Assembly: GCA_029747015.1 (NCBI GenBank)
Contig: JAKOGI010001265.1
Coordinates: forward strand, 129,501-193,500
From: Carnegiea gigantea
Taxonomy: Eukaryota > Streptophyta > Magnoliopsida > Caryophyllales > Cactaceae
Direction: 5' to 3'
Length of the DNA stretch: 64,000 nt
Positions 24,381 through 36,456 of this stretch are shown here, piece after piece. Positions within the stretch are counted from its first letter, which is position 1. Every line of letters starts with the position of its first letter. The position numbers were made by a program, and so were the translations under genes. The notes below the pieces were generated by a model. The model did no database searches, was not told the origin of the DNA, and worked only from the letters and a program-made list of their open reading frames with translations.

Positions 24381-25558
24381 GGAGTCTCTTCAAGTAGCTG
24401 ATAACATCTTAACTGTATTGAAAGTTTTGCCACCTCACATGGGTGGGGGTAAATCTTTTGTTTGCCAGACGAGATGCGCAAACCTGTTGTTGCTGCCTTA
24501 CAACACCCAGAACTCTACGCTGATAAAATCAAAGATGCTGGTGCATCAACAAAAGGCCTTGTTCAGTGTGTCTCTTGCAATACTGCAGTCACTTTCGCTA
24601 ATGATGATTTGCTGTTGGGATCCAAGCCCCATAATCGTTCTTTGTTTGTGACTGGTTATATTAGGGAGCAAAAAGTCAGGCGCATTCTTGTGAATGGAGG
24701 GTCAGCCATCAACATCATGCCCAAGTCTACAATGAACAACTTAGGCATCATGATGCAAGAATTGTCTAAGAGCCGAACGATGATTCAAGGCTTTAACCTT
24801 GAAGGCTAGCGTATAGTCGACATGATTCGAGTTGAACTAAAAATTGGAGATTTGACGACATCTTCCATCTTCCATGTAATCGATGCCAAGACTTCCTACA
24901 AGTTATTACTTGGGCGACCATGGCTTCATGAGCATGGGATAGTAGCCTCCACTTTACACCAATGCCTAAAGTATTACTGTGATGGAGAGAAGAAAATAAA
25001 TGGGGATGTCAAGCCATTCACTAAGGCTGAATCTCATTTTGCAGATGCAAGGTTCTTTGAAGAAAGTGCTACACCTAAAGAAACCATGTCGTCAACTATT
25101 TCTTCCACAGGCAAAGATGTCGCAAAGAAGGCCCCTCAAACAACCAAAGATGATGCTCCTAAACAGCAATCCGAGAAGGAAGCTAGCGAGCAAGGTAGCG
25201 CCACTCCTCATGTTGACCAGGTCACTAAACAAGATGCCGCTTCAACGGGATCGATACCGTCAATTTTGAGGTACATACCTAGGTCCCGTCGCGAGGAGGG
25301 CGAATCACCCTTTGGCGAGTCCACGGGCCGTAGTAATAAATCGAAAGCTACTAAGAGTGATGCAGATAGCATAACTTCTCTAAAAGAGAGTGTAACAGTT
25401 CCAACCCCTAAGATGTGGCAGGCTAAGGTGAGTCGACTCCCCATTCCGGGGTTTGTCGTCTCTTCTAAAGACAGCAATGATTTGGCAAGCATGCGGACTA
25501 AAGAAGGATTTGATCCCAACGCCTATAAACTCATGGAAAAGGTTGGCTATGACTTTTA
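24381..25558 (+). pseudogene. Retropepsin-like protease region, catalytic Asp lost
   Basis: The active-site stretch reads ILVNGGSAINIMP, where the family has Asp in the position of Asn (GAT to AAT by one G-to-A change). The downstream flap and second conserved block (YKLLLGRPWLHE) are present. An in-frame TAG at 24807-24809 separates the halves. The linker to 25558 is Ser/Lys-rich and not conserved. Confidence 0.8.
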
Positions 25559-26051
25559 AAACCCAGCTACCTTAGGAAAGGTAGTCGAGGTCAAGCCTCA
25601 TAGACTTAATGAAACTCTGAAAAAGATTCAAGAGCAAGGAGGCTCAGTAGGCGTCTCAAAAGTTGGACTGGGTTTCACACCACCGCAGCCTGTCAGAAAT
25701 TCGGGGCGACGAAAGGACAAGAAGGCGACAACTCAACACATCTCAGCTGAAGAGGTAGATGAGAGTGAAGAGGAAAGTGCTTCACCTAAACTAAAACCCT
25801 CTGCGTTTGATAGGCTGCAATCGCCCGCTCCGAGAAAATGTCCGTCAGTGTTCACCCAAATAGGGAAAGGGAAAAGCCGCAAAGTTTCTGTTTTTAACAG
25901 AATCAAAGACGTTCCCCAGCCAATGCGTTTACTATTTGCCAGGATAAAAACCGGTGAAGATTCTTCAAGCTCACGGTTTCAGCAGGAGAAAAGTTCTGTA
26001 TTTAGCCGCTTGGGAGTGATAAATGAAGTTTAGAGCTCTATCCCTTCTCGT
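25559..26051 (+). other. Linker between protease and RT in the Tat element
   Basis: Charged, Ser-rich coding-like sequence in short frames (for example VFNRIKDVPQPM near 25890) that ends at a TAG at 26031-26033. It belongs to the polyprotein but holds no recognisable catalytic domain. Confidence 0.5.
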
Positions 26052-27658
26052 ATGAAGCGTTTCTCCAACTTGGATGTGAAGATAGATGGTTCATTAAGAG
26101 TAAAGAGGCGTACTATGATTTTCACGGATCAACAAAACAACTCTAACTATCGCAATGAGGCAAAGGAAGAAGAAGTTGTTCCTTCCAATCATATCATAGC
26201 CCACGAATGTGATGATTTAGACTCAGAGATAGAGCTGGCCGAAACTCCTGAGACCTTCGAAGATGGGGGGCAAGTTACAGTTGATGAGTTAAAAGAGTTG
26301 AATCTTGGAACCAATGAAGTACCTCGTCCTATTTACGCAAGCTCATCTCTTACATCCGAAGAGGAAAAACAGTACTTGGAACTCCTGTCCGAGTACAAGG
26401 ACATATTTGCCTGGAGCTATAAAGAAATGCCTGGATTGGATCCAAAGGTCGCAATTCATCGTCTATCCATCAAAAAGGGTATTTCACCTAAGAAGCAACC
26501 CCAACGACGTTTTTGCCCAGAGTTGGTACCGAGAATTGAAAAAGAGGTCAACAAACTCATAGAGGCAGGATTCATTCGGGAGGTCAAATACCCAATGTGG
26601 ATAGCAAACATCGTGCCTGTCAGGAAGAAAAATGGGCAACTTCGTATTTGTGTTGACTTTAGGGATCTCAACGACGCTTGTTCAAAAGATGATTTCCCGT
26701 TGCCTGTCGCGGAACTCATGATCGACTCAACTACAGGCCATGAAGCGTTGTCATTCATGGATTGTACCGCAGGATACAATCAAATTCTGATGGCGCCAGA
26801 GGATCAAGAGGCCACAGCTTTTCGCACACCTAAAGGCATTTTTTCCTATAAGGTGATGCCCTTTGGACTTAAGAATGCAGGAGCAACTTACCAAAGGGCA
26901 ATGCAAACAATTTTCGACGATATGCTTCACAAAAAAGTTGAGTGTTACGTCGATGATTTGGTGGTCAAGTCCAAGAAGAGGGCAGACCACTTACAAGATC
27001 TTCGTTTAATCTTTGAGCGATTAAGTAAATGCCAATTGAAGATGAACCCACTCAAGTGCGCATGCGGTGTCACTTCCAGGAAATTCTTGGGCTTCATCGT
27101 TCACCATCGGGGAATTGAGATCGACCAATCGAAAATCAAGGTAATTCAAGAAATGCCTGAGCCAAAGAACCTCAGAGAACTTCGCGGACTCCAGGGTCGC
27201 TCGGCATATATCCGAAGATTCAACTCAAATCTTGTAGAACGTTGCCACCCCTTCAGCCACCTTATGAAAAAAGGAGCACCGTTTAAATGGGACGACTCAT
27301 ATCGAACAGCTTTTAAGAAAATAAAGGAGTATTTGTCCCATCCTTCGGTGTTGGGGGCACCCATCCCTGGCAAACCTCTTCGACTATACATTACAGCTCA
27401 GGAACAATCCTTAGGGGCATTATGTGTACAGGAAAATGAGGAAGGGAAAGAAGTCGCGCTATACTACTTAAGTCGTACGTTGGTTGGCGCTGAATTGAAG
27501 TACTCTCCCATTGAAAAAATGTGCTTGTCGCCGTCCAGAAACTCAAGCATTACATGCAGGCTTATACAGTACAAGTGATCTCCAAAGCTGATCCCATCAA
27601 GTACATCTTGTCTAAGCCAATTTTAAATGGGCGACTAGCAAAATAGGCGATCATCTTA
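26052..27658 (+). pseudogene. Reverse transcriptase and first RNase H
   Basis: The longest surviving frame (508 codons). RT motifs are complete: LRICVDFRDLN, the FMDCTAGYNQI block, VMPFGLKNAGATYQ and the catalytic YVDD. RNase H follows (LYITAQEQSLGALC ... LYYLSRTL) and runs into a frameshift near 27530, after which coding resemblance continues in another frame to a TAG near 27645. Confidence 0.9.
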
Positions 27659-28320
27659 AAACAGTACGACCTTGTCTATGTATTCCAAAAAGCAATTAAG
27701 GGACAAGCGTTGGTAGATTTCTTAGTAGATCATCCCATTTCTGATGATTGGGAGCTAAACGATGATTTGCCCGGAGAAGATGTGTTCTACATCGATATCC
27801 TCCCTCCCTGGGAAATGCATTCCGATGGTGCGGCTAGGCGTGATGGCACTGGTGCAGGAGCGGTCTTTGTTTCCCCTGAAAAGTACGTTCTCCCGTATTC
27901 ATTTGTACTTACTCAGTTATGCTCTAACAATATGGCGGAATACCAAGCGCTTAGCTTGGGTCTTGAAATGGCCATTGAGATGGGGATCACTGACCTCAAC
28001 GTATATGGTGACTCGCAGTTGGTCATCAATCAACTACTTGACCAATAAGAGGTTAAGAAAGAGGACCTTGTCTCGTATCACAGGCAGGCATTACGCCTGC
28101 TGGATAAGTTGGAAATGGTCAAGTAAGAATATGTGCCAAGGAGTGCCAACAAGATGGCTGACGCACTACCAAGCCTCGCAGCCACTTTGGCACTGGGGGC
28201 AGAAGACGGAATGACAATTCCAGTATGTGGCTGCTGGGTTGTTCAGCCTGATGCTGAAGACTCAGAGGAAGACGTCAACATGATCTGTATCCTTAAAATA
28301 GATACAGAAGACTGGCGTTA
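27659..28320 (+). pseudogene. Second (archaeal-type) RNase H domain
   Basis: Motifs HSDGAARRDGTGAG, NNMAEYQALSLGLEMA and LNVYGDSQLVINQLL are the extra RNase H found in Tat/Ogre elements. TAA at 28046 and TAG near 28124 break the frame before the closing PRSANKMADALP motif. Confidence 0.85.
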
Positions 28321-29585
28321 ACCTATAATTGAGTACTTAGAGCACGAAAAACTTCCTAGTGACCCAAGGTATAAGATAGAAATACAGCGGAGAGCTTTGA
28401 GCTTCCTTTACTACAATGGAACGCTCTATCGACGCTCTTTTCTTGGCCTTTGGTTACAGTGTTTGGACCTAGAAGAGGCAAAGCAAGCGATGGCGGAAGC
28501 TCATTCAAGCATGTGTGGAGCACATCAATCAGGGCCTAGGCTACATGATCGCATTAAAAGGGTAGTTACTACTGGCCCACTATGGTGCAAGATTACATGG
28601 ATTATGCAAAGTGGTGTGATGCTTGTGAGTTCTATGCTAACTTCATACATCAGCCCCCAGAACCTCTTCACCCAACGGTTGCATCCTGGCCATTTAAAAC
28701 ATAGGGCCTTGATGTCGTCGGACCAATCATGCCTAAATCGTCGGCTGGTCACTCCTACATTTTAGCTGCCACTGATTATTTCTCTAAATGGGCGGAAGCA
28801 ATTCCACTAAGGGAGGTTAAAAAATAAAATATGGTCGACTTCATGAGGACGCACATTATTTATCGATATGGTGTACCGAGATACATTATCACTGATAATG
28901 GTAAGCCCTTCGTCAACAGCCTGTTGACCAGCCGATGTGAGAAGTTTAAGTTCGCACAACATAAGTCTTACATGTACCATACCCCTGCAAACGGCCTGGA
29001 GAAGCCTTTAATAAAACACTTTGCAACTTACTCAAAAAAGTTATCGCAAAGTCTAAAAGAGATTGGCATCACAGACTAGGGGAGGCTCTTTGGGCTTACT
29101 GAACCACATACAAGACGCCGACACAGTCGACTCTCTTTGGTCTGGTGTATGGAGTTAAAGCTGTGCTATCATTGAAACTCCAAATCCCGTCGCTGCGCAT
29201 TGCCATACAAGAAGGTTTGACAGAAGACGAAAATCACAAGTTTCGCCTAGCGGAGCTGGAGGCCCTTGATGAGAAGAGACTTCAAGCACAACAGAAGTTA
29301 GAATGCTACCAAACTCGTTTAGCAAGAGCGTTCAACATAAAGGTTTGGCCGTACTCGTTCCTAGTTGGGGATCAAGTGCTTGCGCTGAAAAGGCCAATCA
29401 TCATGACCTATAAGACAGGCAGCAAATTCGATCCGAAATGGGAAGGACCTTATGTTGTCTACGAGATGTACTCAAATGGCGCCTATAAGATAGTAGATGG
29501 ACAAGGGATTCGGGTAGGACTCATAAATAGCAAGTTCTTAAAGCGTTATTACCTTAATATAGGATATTGTAAGGCTCCTAAGTAA
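28321..29585 (+). pseudogene. Integrase, broken
   Basis: An N-terminal zinc-binding region (EAHSSMCGAHQSG) is followed by core blocks LDVVGPIMPK, ATDYFSKWAEAIPLREV, YGVPRYIITDNGKPF and an active-site Glu region in a shifted frame near 29000. Stops at about 28700, 28824 and 29079 and several frameshifts break it. The C-terminal region (FLVGDQVLALKRP ... WEGPYVVYEMYSNGAYKI) is intact, with no chromodomain. Confidence 0.88.
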
Positions 29586-30059
29586 GAGACTAAACTGCTC
29601 AGTCTTTAAAGATAAATTTTGTTGTACACTCCTAGCCCGCAAGAGTATAAACTGTGTACGACAAAACAAATATATACAAAATTTATTTTATTGAACTATG
29701 TGATGACTTGATTTTATTGGGAATTCCAAAGTTTTCATAAGTACGTAGGCAGCTTGGTAAATCAAATATCAAGTTCAGTCAAACATAATAAAAGAAGAGA
29801 AAGCATGGTGGCGATCAAATTTCATATAAAGGAGGACACAAAGTCTATTACAAATATTTGTTGCAAAAAAAAAAAAGACAAGTTGAGCAGAACGTCAATC
29901 GATGTCCATCCAAGTGTTGGGATTAAGCGAGGACTGCAGTGCTAGCATGTTCTGCTCATGCCTCTCTAATCCCTTGGCATCTTCGGAAGAAAGAGTAGGT
30001 ACCATCTCAAGGATCGGCAAGAGATTTGAATTTCATATTAACTTCTTGCTCAGTTGTCT
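29586..30059. other. Non-coding spacer after integrase
   Basis: No coding sequence recognised; an A-rich tract occurs at about 29864-29879. It separates sense pol from the antisense gene. Confidence 0.5.
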
Positions 30060-33003
30060 CTAATAAGGAAGATCGGACCTTGACATCGCCCTTAAGTTGG
30101 CACTCCTCTTCCAGGCAAGGCGGAGCGCGTCCTCTAAATCGACGATCCTCTGCGCCACCCCCTTGAGTTTCTCCGTCGCAGCACTAAGGTCTGCGCGTGC
30201 AGTGGTAAGGTTTGAGCGCGCGAGATCGACCTGCTCGGCACAGAGCGCCTTCTCCTTCGCCACATCGCTTGGGTGACGGCATGAAGAAGCTGCTTTCTTT
30301 AATGATAAGAAGGCTGACACGACGCTTCCATAATCCTCTAACTTCTTCTTCAAAGGGGTCGGATCTCCGTGAAGTCGCTCAATTCCTTTGTAGATCATTG
30401 GGGTACTTTGAAGTTTTCCCTCTACTTATTCAAATTTTACATTCTTCAAACTGGTCAAATACTCTGACTGCATCACTCGAATGGCGGCGGTGAAAATACT
30501 CTGAGAGCCGGGTTCGGGACAGAAGGAAGTAGTGGAGAGGGCAGCTGCACAGGAAAGTTTTCCTTTTGGACCCCCAGAAGTACCAACATCAGTGTCAGCA
30601 GAGCGTATCCCCCTAGCGGCCACCTCAAGTGAGTTAGGTCCATCAACTGAGTGATGACTCTGAGTAGCTGTCGGGCACAAGGCCATGGTTTCTCTGGAAG
30701 CTGAACTCTCTACTTCATAAGGGGATGTTTGCTTCCTCACAATCTCAATGTCCTTGCCAATACCCGGGGTCGGCTTGGGGGCAGAAGATTTAGCAGCACG
30801 GCTAACATCCTCGAGTAACTGCTCATCGACGATGGGTGTCATCTCCTGTGCTGGGTCGAACTCCCAAATCTGAATAAAAAGAAAGAAGAGGGTAAGTTTC
30901 GAAATATTTCACTCTAGTCAAAACCAAAACAACAAAGCGAAAGGAAATGATAGTAAAAAGGTGAGGGTATGGTGCATAGGTCCCCAAGATTGGCTGGCTC
31001 GCCTGAACAGCTCTGGACGTCATCAAAAAAGTCATCCCCAAGGTTGATTCTGGCATCCCTGGGGATCACGGTTTCACGCTTCTTGCGCCCCCCATGTCTA
31101 AAGTTCGCCTCAGACTCTGGCTCGCCGTCACTGTCCGGCGCCAAACCTCGCTTTCTCTCAGTAAGGTGAACTCTTGGAGACCCATGAGTATCATCACCGG
31201 ACTCAAGGCATTCAGCACCTAAATCGGCCACAGGATCCTTTCCTTTCATCCCCTTGACTTTCTTCGATGAGCCAGCTTCTATATCTTTCTCTTGCCTGGA
31301 TGAACTTGCCTCTGTACTCTTCTGTAGAATGGAAATGCCGGAACGAAGGTCACCAATAATCACCTTAGGCCACCATATCTGATAAGCTGAAGAGATGTGT
31401 TAATTCAAGGCCAAGGAGCGACAGGGGAGAAAGCCCTGAGACGCAGTCCCCAAAAAGAGTAGCCTTTTCTAATATAAAAAGGCATTCTCATATGACACCT
31501 CCCGAGTGCGAGGATCTTCAACAAGCACTCCAGGGATCCCTTGGCAAAACCCAAATTGCCTACTGAATCAGTGTGGGCTATAGGGTTCGACATAGAAGGT
31601 CGTATCTCGACGAATAAGAAGGAAGCCATCTCGAAGAGAGATCAGGTAATCTGACTTATCCAAATCCAAATTCCCATCGTCGACAAGGGCCTCTGATCGG
31701 TTCTTCCCCAGCATTAGATAACCCATGTCAGATACTCTGCCCTTATGCATAAGCTCGCGAACATCTCCGATGTCGCTGTGCGTCATATGTGACCCAGAGT
31801 AGCGCACCATCAAAGGGCCTGGAGGAGGAGGTTGCAAGACATGGTGAGTTTTGAAATAATGAGCGAGCCATCCATGGAGATAGTGCCAGGGGAAGAATGA
31901 CCGTAAATGGGAAGGCTTCATAGTCGTAGTAAGCCTATTAAGGCCATGGTAAATACTAGCTAACACAGGGATAGCTAGGCTGAAAAAAGTACCAGAAGCC
32001 ATCAGGCTGGCAGTCTCAAAAGTACCCGGGCGAATGAGTTTCTCCCCGGTCTCTCGAAGCACAAAAACGCACGGCCAATATGATAGGTACGCTGCCAAAA
32101 AGGTGCTATCCCTCCTCTCTTTGGGAACCCCAAACCTTTTGAAGACTTCTAATTCCTCACGATTCCAGCAAGGGTCTTAAGGTTGAAGCCGACCACTTGG
32201 ATTTTGCGTCCTTATGGGGGTCGAGCTACGCGGGCGACACCGCATAGGTGGGTTGTGAATGAGCTTCTTCTTGTACCAGAAATCAATCCACGTCTTTGCA
32301 CTGATGCTTTTCTCACAAGTAGACGTCTTTTCCAAATGTCTAAAAGCAGCGAATAGAAACTTGCAGGAAGATGGCATAGTCCTAAGGTTTTCCTTGTCCC
32401 GGTGCTCAAAGGCTTGGAGGTAGGGAATGATCTCATCGTAGACTTTGCCATTAATTGAGAGTCCACCAAGCTTGTGCAAATCCCATAATGAACTAGACAT
32501 TTCGCCAGTTATCATGTGAAGAGTATTGGTGGTAGGACACCAACTCTCACAAAAGGCGCACACAACATGTATGTCGCAACTGTAAGAGTAGAGCGAGGCA
32601 TACACCTCCTCGTATAAAGCGTACTTTCGTAAACGTGCCTCAAAATAAGAAAGCACATGCTCTGTCCATTCCCAGAACAAGGGAATATAGCCGAAGTCGC
32701 CATAGAGGATCATGTTCGGGCCCCATCTAGACTGCCCGGATATGATGCGACGCCCGACCACAGGGAATTCAGTAAGAAGGCTGGATTTGTCATGATATGT
32801 GCTCTGTAGAAAGTACCCGACGGAGCCATCTTCCGCACCCTTTTCCACCCGAATGAAAAATTTGGAAGGAAATGATGACGGCTTTATGACAGGCGTCTAA
32901 TTGGCTTTTGATCTCCTCAAAGAACGGTAGATTTGGAAGCAGCTGCCTGACCGAGGATTGTCGTTTTCTTTATCCATGACGGAAAGAAGTGGCTTGCCGT
33001 TAC
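30060..33003 (-). pseudogene. Antisense plant mobile domain (PMD, aminotransferase-like) gene inside the Tat element
   Basis: Read on the minus strand, 32850-31400 encodes a PMD: KFFIRVEKGAEDG, then DLHKLGGLSINGKVYDE, WNREELEVFKRFGVP, RPGTFETASLMASG and the FPWHYLHGWLAHYF block. A Lys/Ser-rich nuclear-type region (31360-30960) and an Ala/Leu-rich coiled-coil end (30400-30060) follow. This matches the architecture of PMD proteins related to MAIN/MAIL1. Several stops or frameshifts (near 32890, 32160, 31570, 31480) break the reading, some of which could be introns. Antisense extra ORFs, including PMD types, are known in some Tat-group elements; function in the element is unknown. Confidence 0.82.
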
Positions 33004-33173
33004 GCTGAAACTCCTTAAGATATATCATTCATAAATCACCTGAGAATAAAATCAAACATAAAGTTAATTCTTTTTCAGGAAAGATCAGTAAGCAAAGCGG
33101 CGTCTAAACAAAATAAATGCTAAGGAAGGGTAAAGCGTGGAGCGAAATCAATCAAAATGTTCGTTGATCGCCG

Positions 33174-33690
33174 CGCTAGCTACTCTTCACTATGCATACC
33201 ACTTTTGTGCGTGTCAGCTCCGTTCAAGGCTGTGGCCAAGTAGCGAACCACATCGCAAGTGGTTCTTCAAGTCTTCATACCACTCTTGTGCGTATCAGTT
33301 CCGTTCAAGGCCCGTGGCCAAGTAACGAACCGTGTCGCAAGTGGTTCTTCAAGTCTTCATACCACTTTTGTGCGTATCAGTTTCGTTCAAGGCCCGTGGC
33401 CAAGCAACGAACCATGTCGCAAGTGGTTCTTCAAGTCTTCATACCACTCTCATGCATATCAGTTCCGTTCAAGGCCCGCGGCCAAACAGCGAACCGTGTC
33501 GTAAGTGGTTCTTCAAGTCTTCATATCACTCTCATGCGTATCAGTTCCGTTCAAGGCCCGTGGCCATGCAGCAAATCGTATCGCAAGTGGTTCTTCAAGT
33601 CTTCATACCACTCTCGTGCGTATCAGTTCCGTTCAAGGCCCTTGGCCAAGCAGTGAATCGTGTTGCAAGTGGTTCTTTAAACAGCTTATC
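33174..33690. repeat. 82-bp tandem repeat, about six copies
   Basis: The word CAAGTGGTTCTTCAAG recurs at 33256, 33338, 33420, 33502 (one change), 33584 and 33666, exactly 82 bases apart each time. Units differ only by scattered transitions. The block lies upstream of the antisense PMD gene and inside the retrotransposon. Confidence 0.97.
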
Positions 33691-35747
33691 AATATGCACA
33701 AGCAATAGAGTACCAAAAAAGGAGGGGTCTCGGCATTCCCCAAAAAAAAAAAAAAAACGATCTACCAACAAGTGAGCATAAGCAACAAAAAAAATGTGTC
33801 ATTTTCCAGCAAGCAAGCATGGTCACGATATGCGAAACAGATGCGATATTGAATAAACGCGATGTTACAACGACTCAAACAGGCATGAGAAGACTCATCA
33901 GTGTAATAAAAGGACTTCCTATGGATCCATTTCAACCAGAGTCGTAGCTTTTATTGCTCATGGTCAAAAAAAGGCAAGCTTTTTAAGGCATGACATTGCA
34001 AACGTGAAAAATAGGTCAAGTTGCAAACTACCAATGGTTCAATGAGCATGAAAAAAAATCTTCCTCATTTTTACACAAAATTTGGCCCCCCCCCAAAAAA
34101 AATTCTTTACCCATAAAGATTAGCACTTGACTTTATTTAGGTTATTCAACCCACAAAAAAAGGGGGAAAACAAAAGAGGGCTTCATTTTCATATTCAAAG
34201 GGAGCAAAAGAATGCCAAATAGTGAAGCGACCAAACAACAACAAATACATTAACACGCAAGCAAAAGCATAGGCCAATACTCCGGTGAAGTTTGGCATTA
34301 AATTTCCATTTCCCAGGGACTTCGAACAAAAAAGAACAGGGGCCTCATTCATGTTCTGAATCTTTCATTATCTCTCCTCTTCAATCTCCCTCATCAACCC
34401 AGGATATTGCTAAATTCCATTATCAAAAAAATTTTATATACCTTGGGCACTGATTAGATTATATACAAGGCTCCATTTTAAGGTTCCTTCTTTCCCTTTA
34501 AATGAGAAAGTCTCTATTTTGACCAAACAAAAAAAACTGAGAACAAAGGAGAAAGAAAGAAGTAATGTGCCCTTGAGTTGATGTATGAAAGGCATTACCT
34601 TTTCTTGCTTAAGACCAGTAAAAATGGTTGCTTCCTTTAGCTGGTTCAAAGAGAGAAGAAGAAAAATGAATCAAACTAGGAACGACATTCTACTAAGCCA
34701 TGAAGCTCTGCCCAAAGAAACGAAAAGGAAAAAAATTGAGAAAGGGTGATACTTTTGATGGTCACCAGGACCGAAAATAGGGGTGAAAGGATCAAGCTTT
34801 GAAGGGCGAGCGTTTCCACCATGAACGGAAGCAGTGGCAGTAGCGTCAGCAGCGATGCTCTGGTTCTGGGTTGGGGCGTCAGGGCTAGGGTGTTTGGTTG
34901 CGAAGAGGAAGAAGGAGGCTTGAGCAGACAAGGATATGGGCAAGCTCGAGTTGCACAAATATTGGGAGAAATAAAGGAGATTTGAGGGCTGTGTAAGGTG
35001 GCTGTGCAAGAACAAGTGGGCAGATGAAGAAGAAAGACAAAACCAGCAGCACGTAGGGTTGAAAAATGGTGGTGCAAGGTAGAGCCTTTGGAGGCGTTCA
35101 CCGTGAACAGTAGCGTCTGGGCGTCAGAATAGCAAGGCTCGCATGGTGGCTGTCGAAGCAAGAGGAAGAAGAAGGGCTGAGTAGTAGAGGCTCTGGTGGC
35201 AGCAGCAAATAACGAAGAGGAAGAAAGGCGGTGGTTTAGGGCGGTGGCTTGCTGATCAAAGGAGGAAGAAGAAGGGCAGCAGATCGCTTGACTTAGGCGT
35301 GGCCATTAAGTGGGGGAAAACAAGCCTAGGTCGGGCTAGGTTTAAGAGAAGAAAAGAAGGCTCAGCCCACAAAAAAAAAAAAAACAAAGAAGAAAGAAAG
35401 AAGGGCATCTCGGCCCAGCCCATGCAAAACAAAAGAAGAGGGAAAACGGGCCAGGCCACTCACCCAAAACCTAGACCAGCTGGACCAGCTTGCTATTGAG
35501 TCGAAACTGGGCCTGGAACCTTGGGTTTTAAATTGTATTTTGTTTCCTTTCGGCTCGTATCCGCGAACACCACATTCTATATTTCACCGAACGTTAACTC
35601 TTTAGTTATTACGCTCGATCTAGTGGTTGCATATCCTTGATCGACATGACTTGTGATACTGGCGACTCTCAATATGGCAAGTCAAATATATAAATATTCG
35701 AGATTTCGGTCACACTCAAACGACAAGTCCTGTACGTGACCTTGTCT
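33691..35747. other. Non-coding region before the 3' LTR
   Basis: About 2 kb with A-rich runs and a C(10)A(8) junction near 34087-34101. Open frames exist on the minus strand (34676-35161) but they have biased, unfamiliar composition and no recognisable domain. It could hold the promoter of the antisense gene. Confidence 0.5.
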
Positions 35748-35756
35748 CGAGGGGGC
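35748..35756 (+). promoter_or_regulatory. Polypurine tract of the Tat element
   Basis: CGAGGGGGC lies just before the 3' LTR start, the expected position for plus-strand priming. Confidence 0.7.
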
Positions 35757-35760
35757 AATA

Positions 35761-36456
35761 TATAGGTACTAAAAATGTATTTGTGCCGTACCAAAATTAA
35801 ATAAAATTAGTTAATTAGGCCAACCCTTTTAATTAATTTAATTACGCCCAAAGACTTACAAGTCAAGCCCAAAAGACTCACAAGTCAAGCCCAAAGATGA
35901 AGCCCAAATGACTTTTAAGTCCAAATTCAGTCAAAATTCGAGTCAAAACCCAAACCAAGGCTCAAGACGACTACCAAGTCATGTCACGACCTAAAACTCG
36001 AATGACATCAAGGTGCGGTCAAAAGTCAAAGTCAAAGTCAAAGTCAAAGGTCAAAAGTCAGGACCTACGTCGGCTTACAAGTCAGACGTCAAAATCGACT
36101 CTCAAGTCAACGTCTGATCAAAGTTCGAAGCGACTTCCAAGTCGGTGCTCAATATAAGGTTGGGAGACTCCCAAGTTAAAGTCAAAGTCAAACAAATGAA
36201 AGTCAAAGCAGTTTAGGGGTAAAGCCTGATTAAAAAGGCCCAAAACCTAGATCAAAACCCAAAACTGAAGTCAAGGCCCATCTTGACTTTCAAAGGGGGA
36301 CTTTCCTATAAATAGGTCCCCTATCTCTCTTTATTGAAATGTTGAAAAATCCATCCTTGAAAGAAAAAAAATCAGAGGATTGTATTCATAGAGATTGTAC
36401 CCAATTCAAATCAATTGAATTCTATAAAAATTCAATCTTTGTAATTAGTGATTACA
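35761..36456 (+). repeat. 3' LTR of the Tat element
   Basis: Aligns end to end with the 5' LTR and is also 696 bp, though internal GTCAAA copy number differs. The terminal TG has become TA. TATAAATA at about 36307-36314 is an intact TATA box. It is followed directly by the GCGCC target duplication. Confidence 0.93.

Larger units (their letters stand above)
21360..36456 (+). mobile_element. Tat-lineage Ty3/gypsy LTR retrotransposon, 15.1 kb, defective
   Basis: Two 696-bp LTRs bound the element, and the 5 bases on either side are identical (GCGCC), a perfect target duplication. Order inside is gag, protease, reverse transcriptase, RNase H, a second RNase H, integrase, which with the second RNase H is typical of the Tat group. 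A 6-kb stretch after integrase holds an antisense plant-mobile-domain gene and an 82-bp tandem repeat. Every sense coding region has stops or frameshifts, so the copy is not autonomous. The LTRs differ by several percent by eye, mostly C/T and G/A changes, indicating an old insertion. Confidence 0.93.

Noticed and set aside
33174..33690. CRISPR-like regular spacing
   Set aside because: There are no distinct spacers; whole 82-bp units are repeated, and this is plant DNA.
33192..33775. Three overlapping open frames on the + strand (up to 154 codons)
   Set aside because: The 82-bp repeat has no stop in any + frame over one unit and 82 is not a multiple of 3, so all three frames stay open as an artefact of the repeat.
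34671..35161. 161-codon minus-strand frame before the 3' LTR
   Set aside because: Unusual Leu/Ser/Pro/Thr composition, no domain, and no sign of splicing to the PMD gene.
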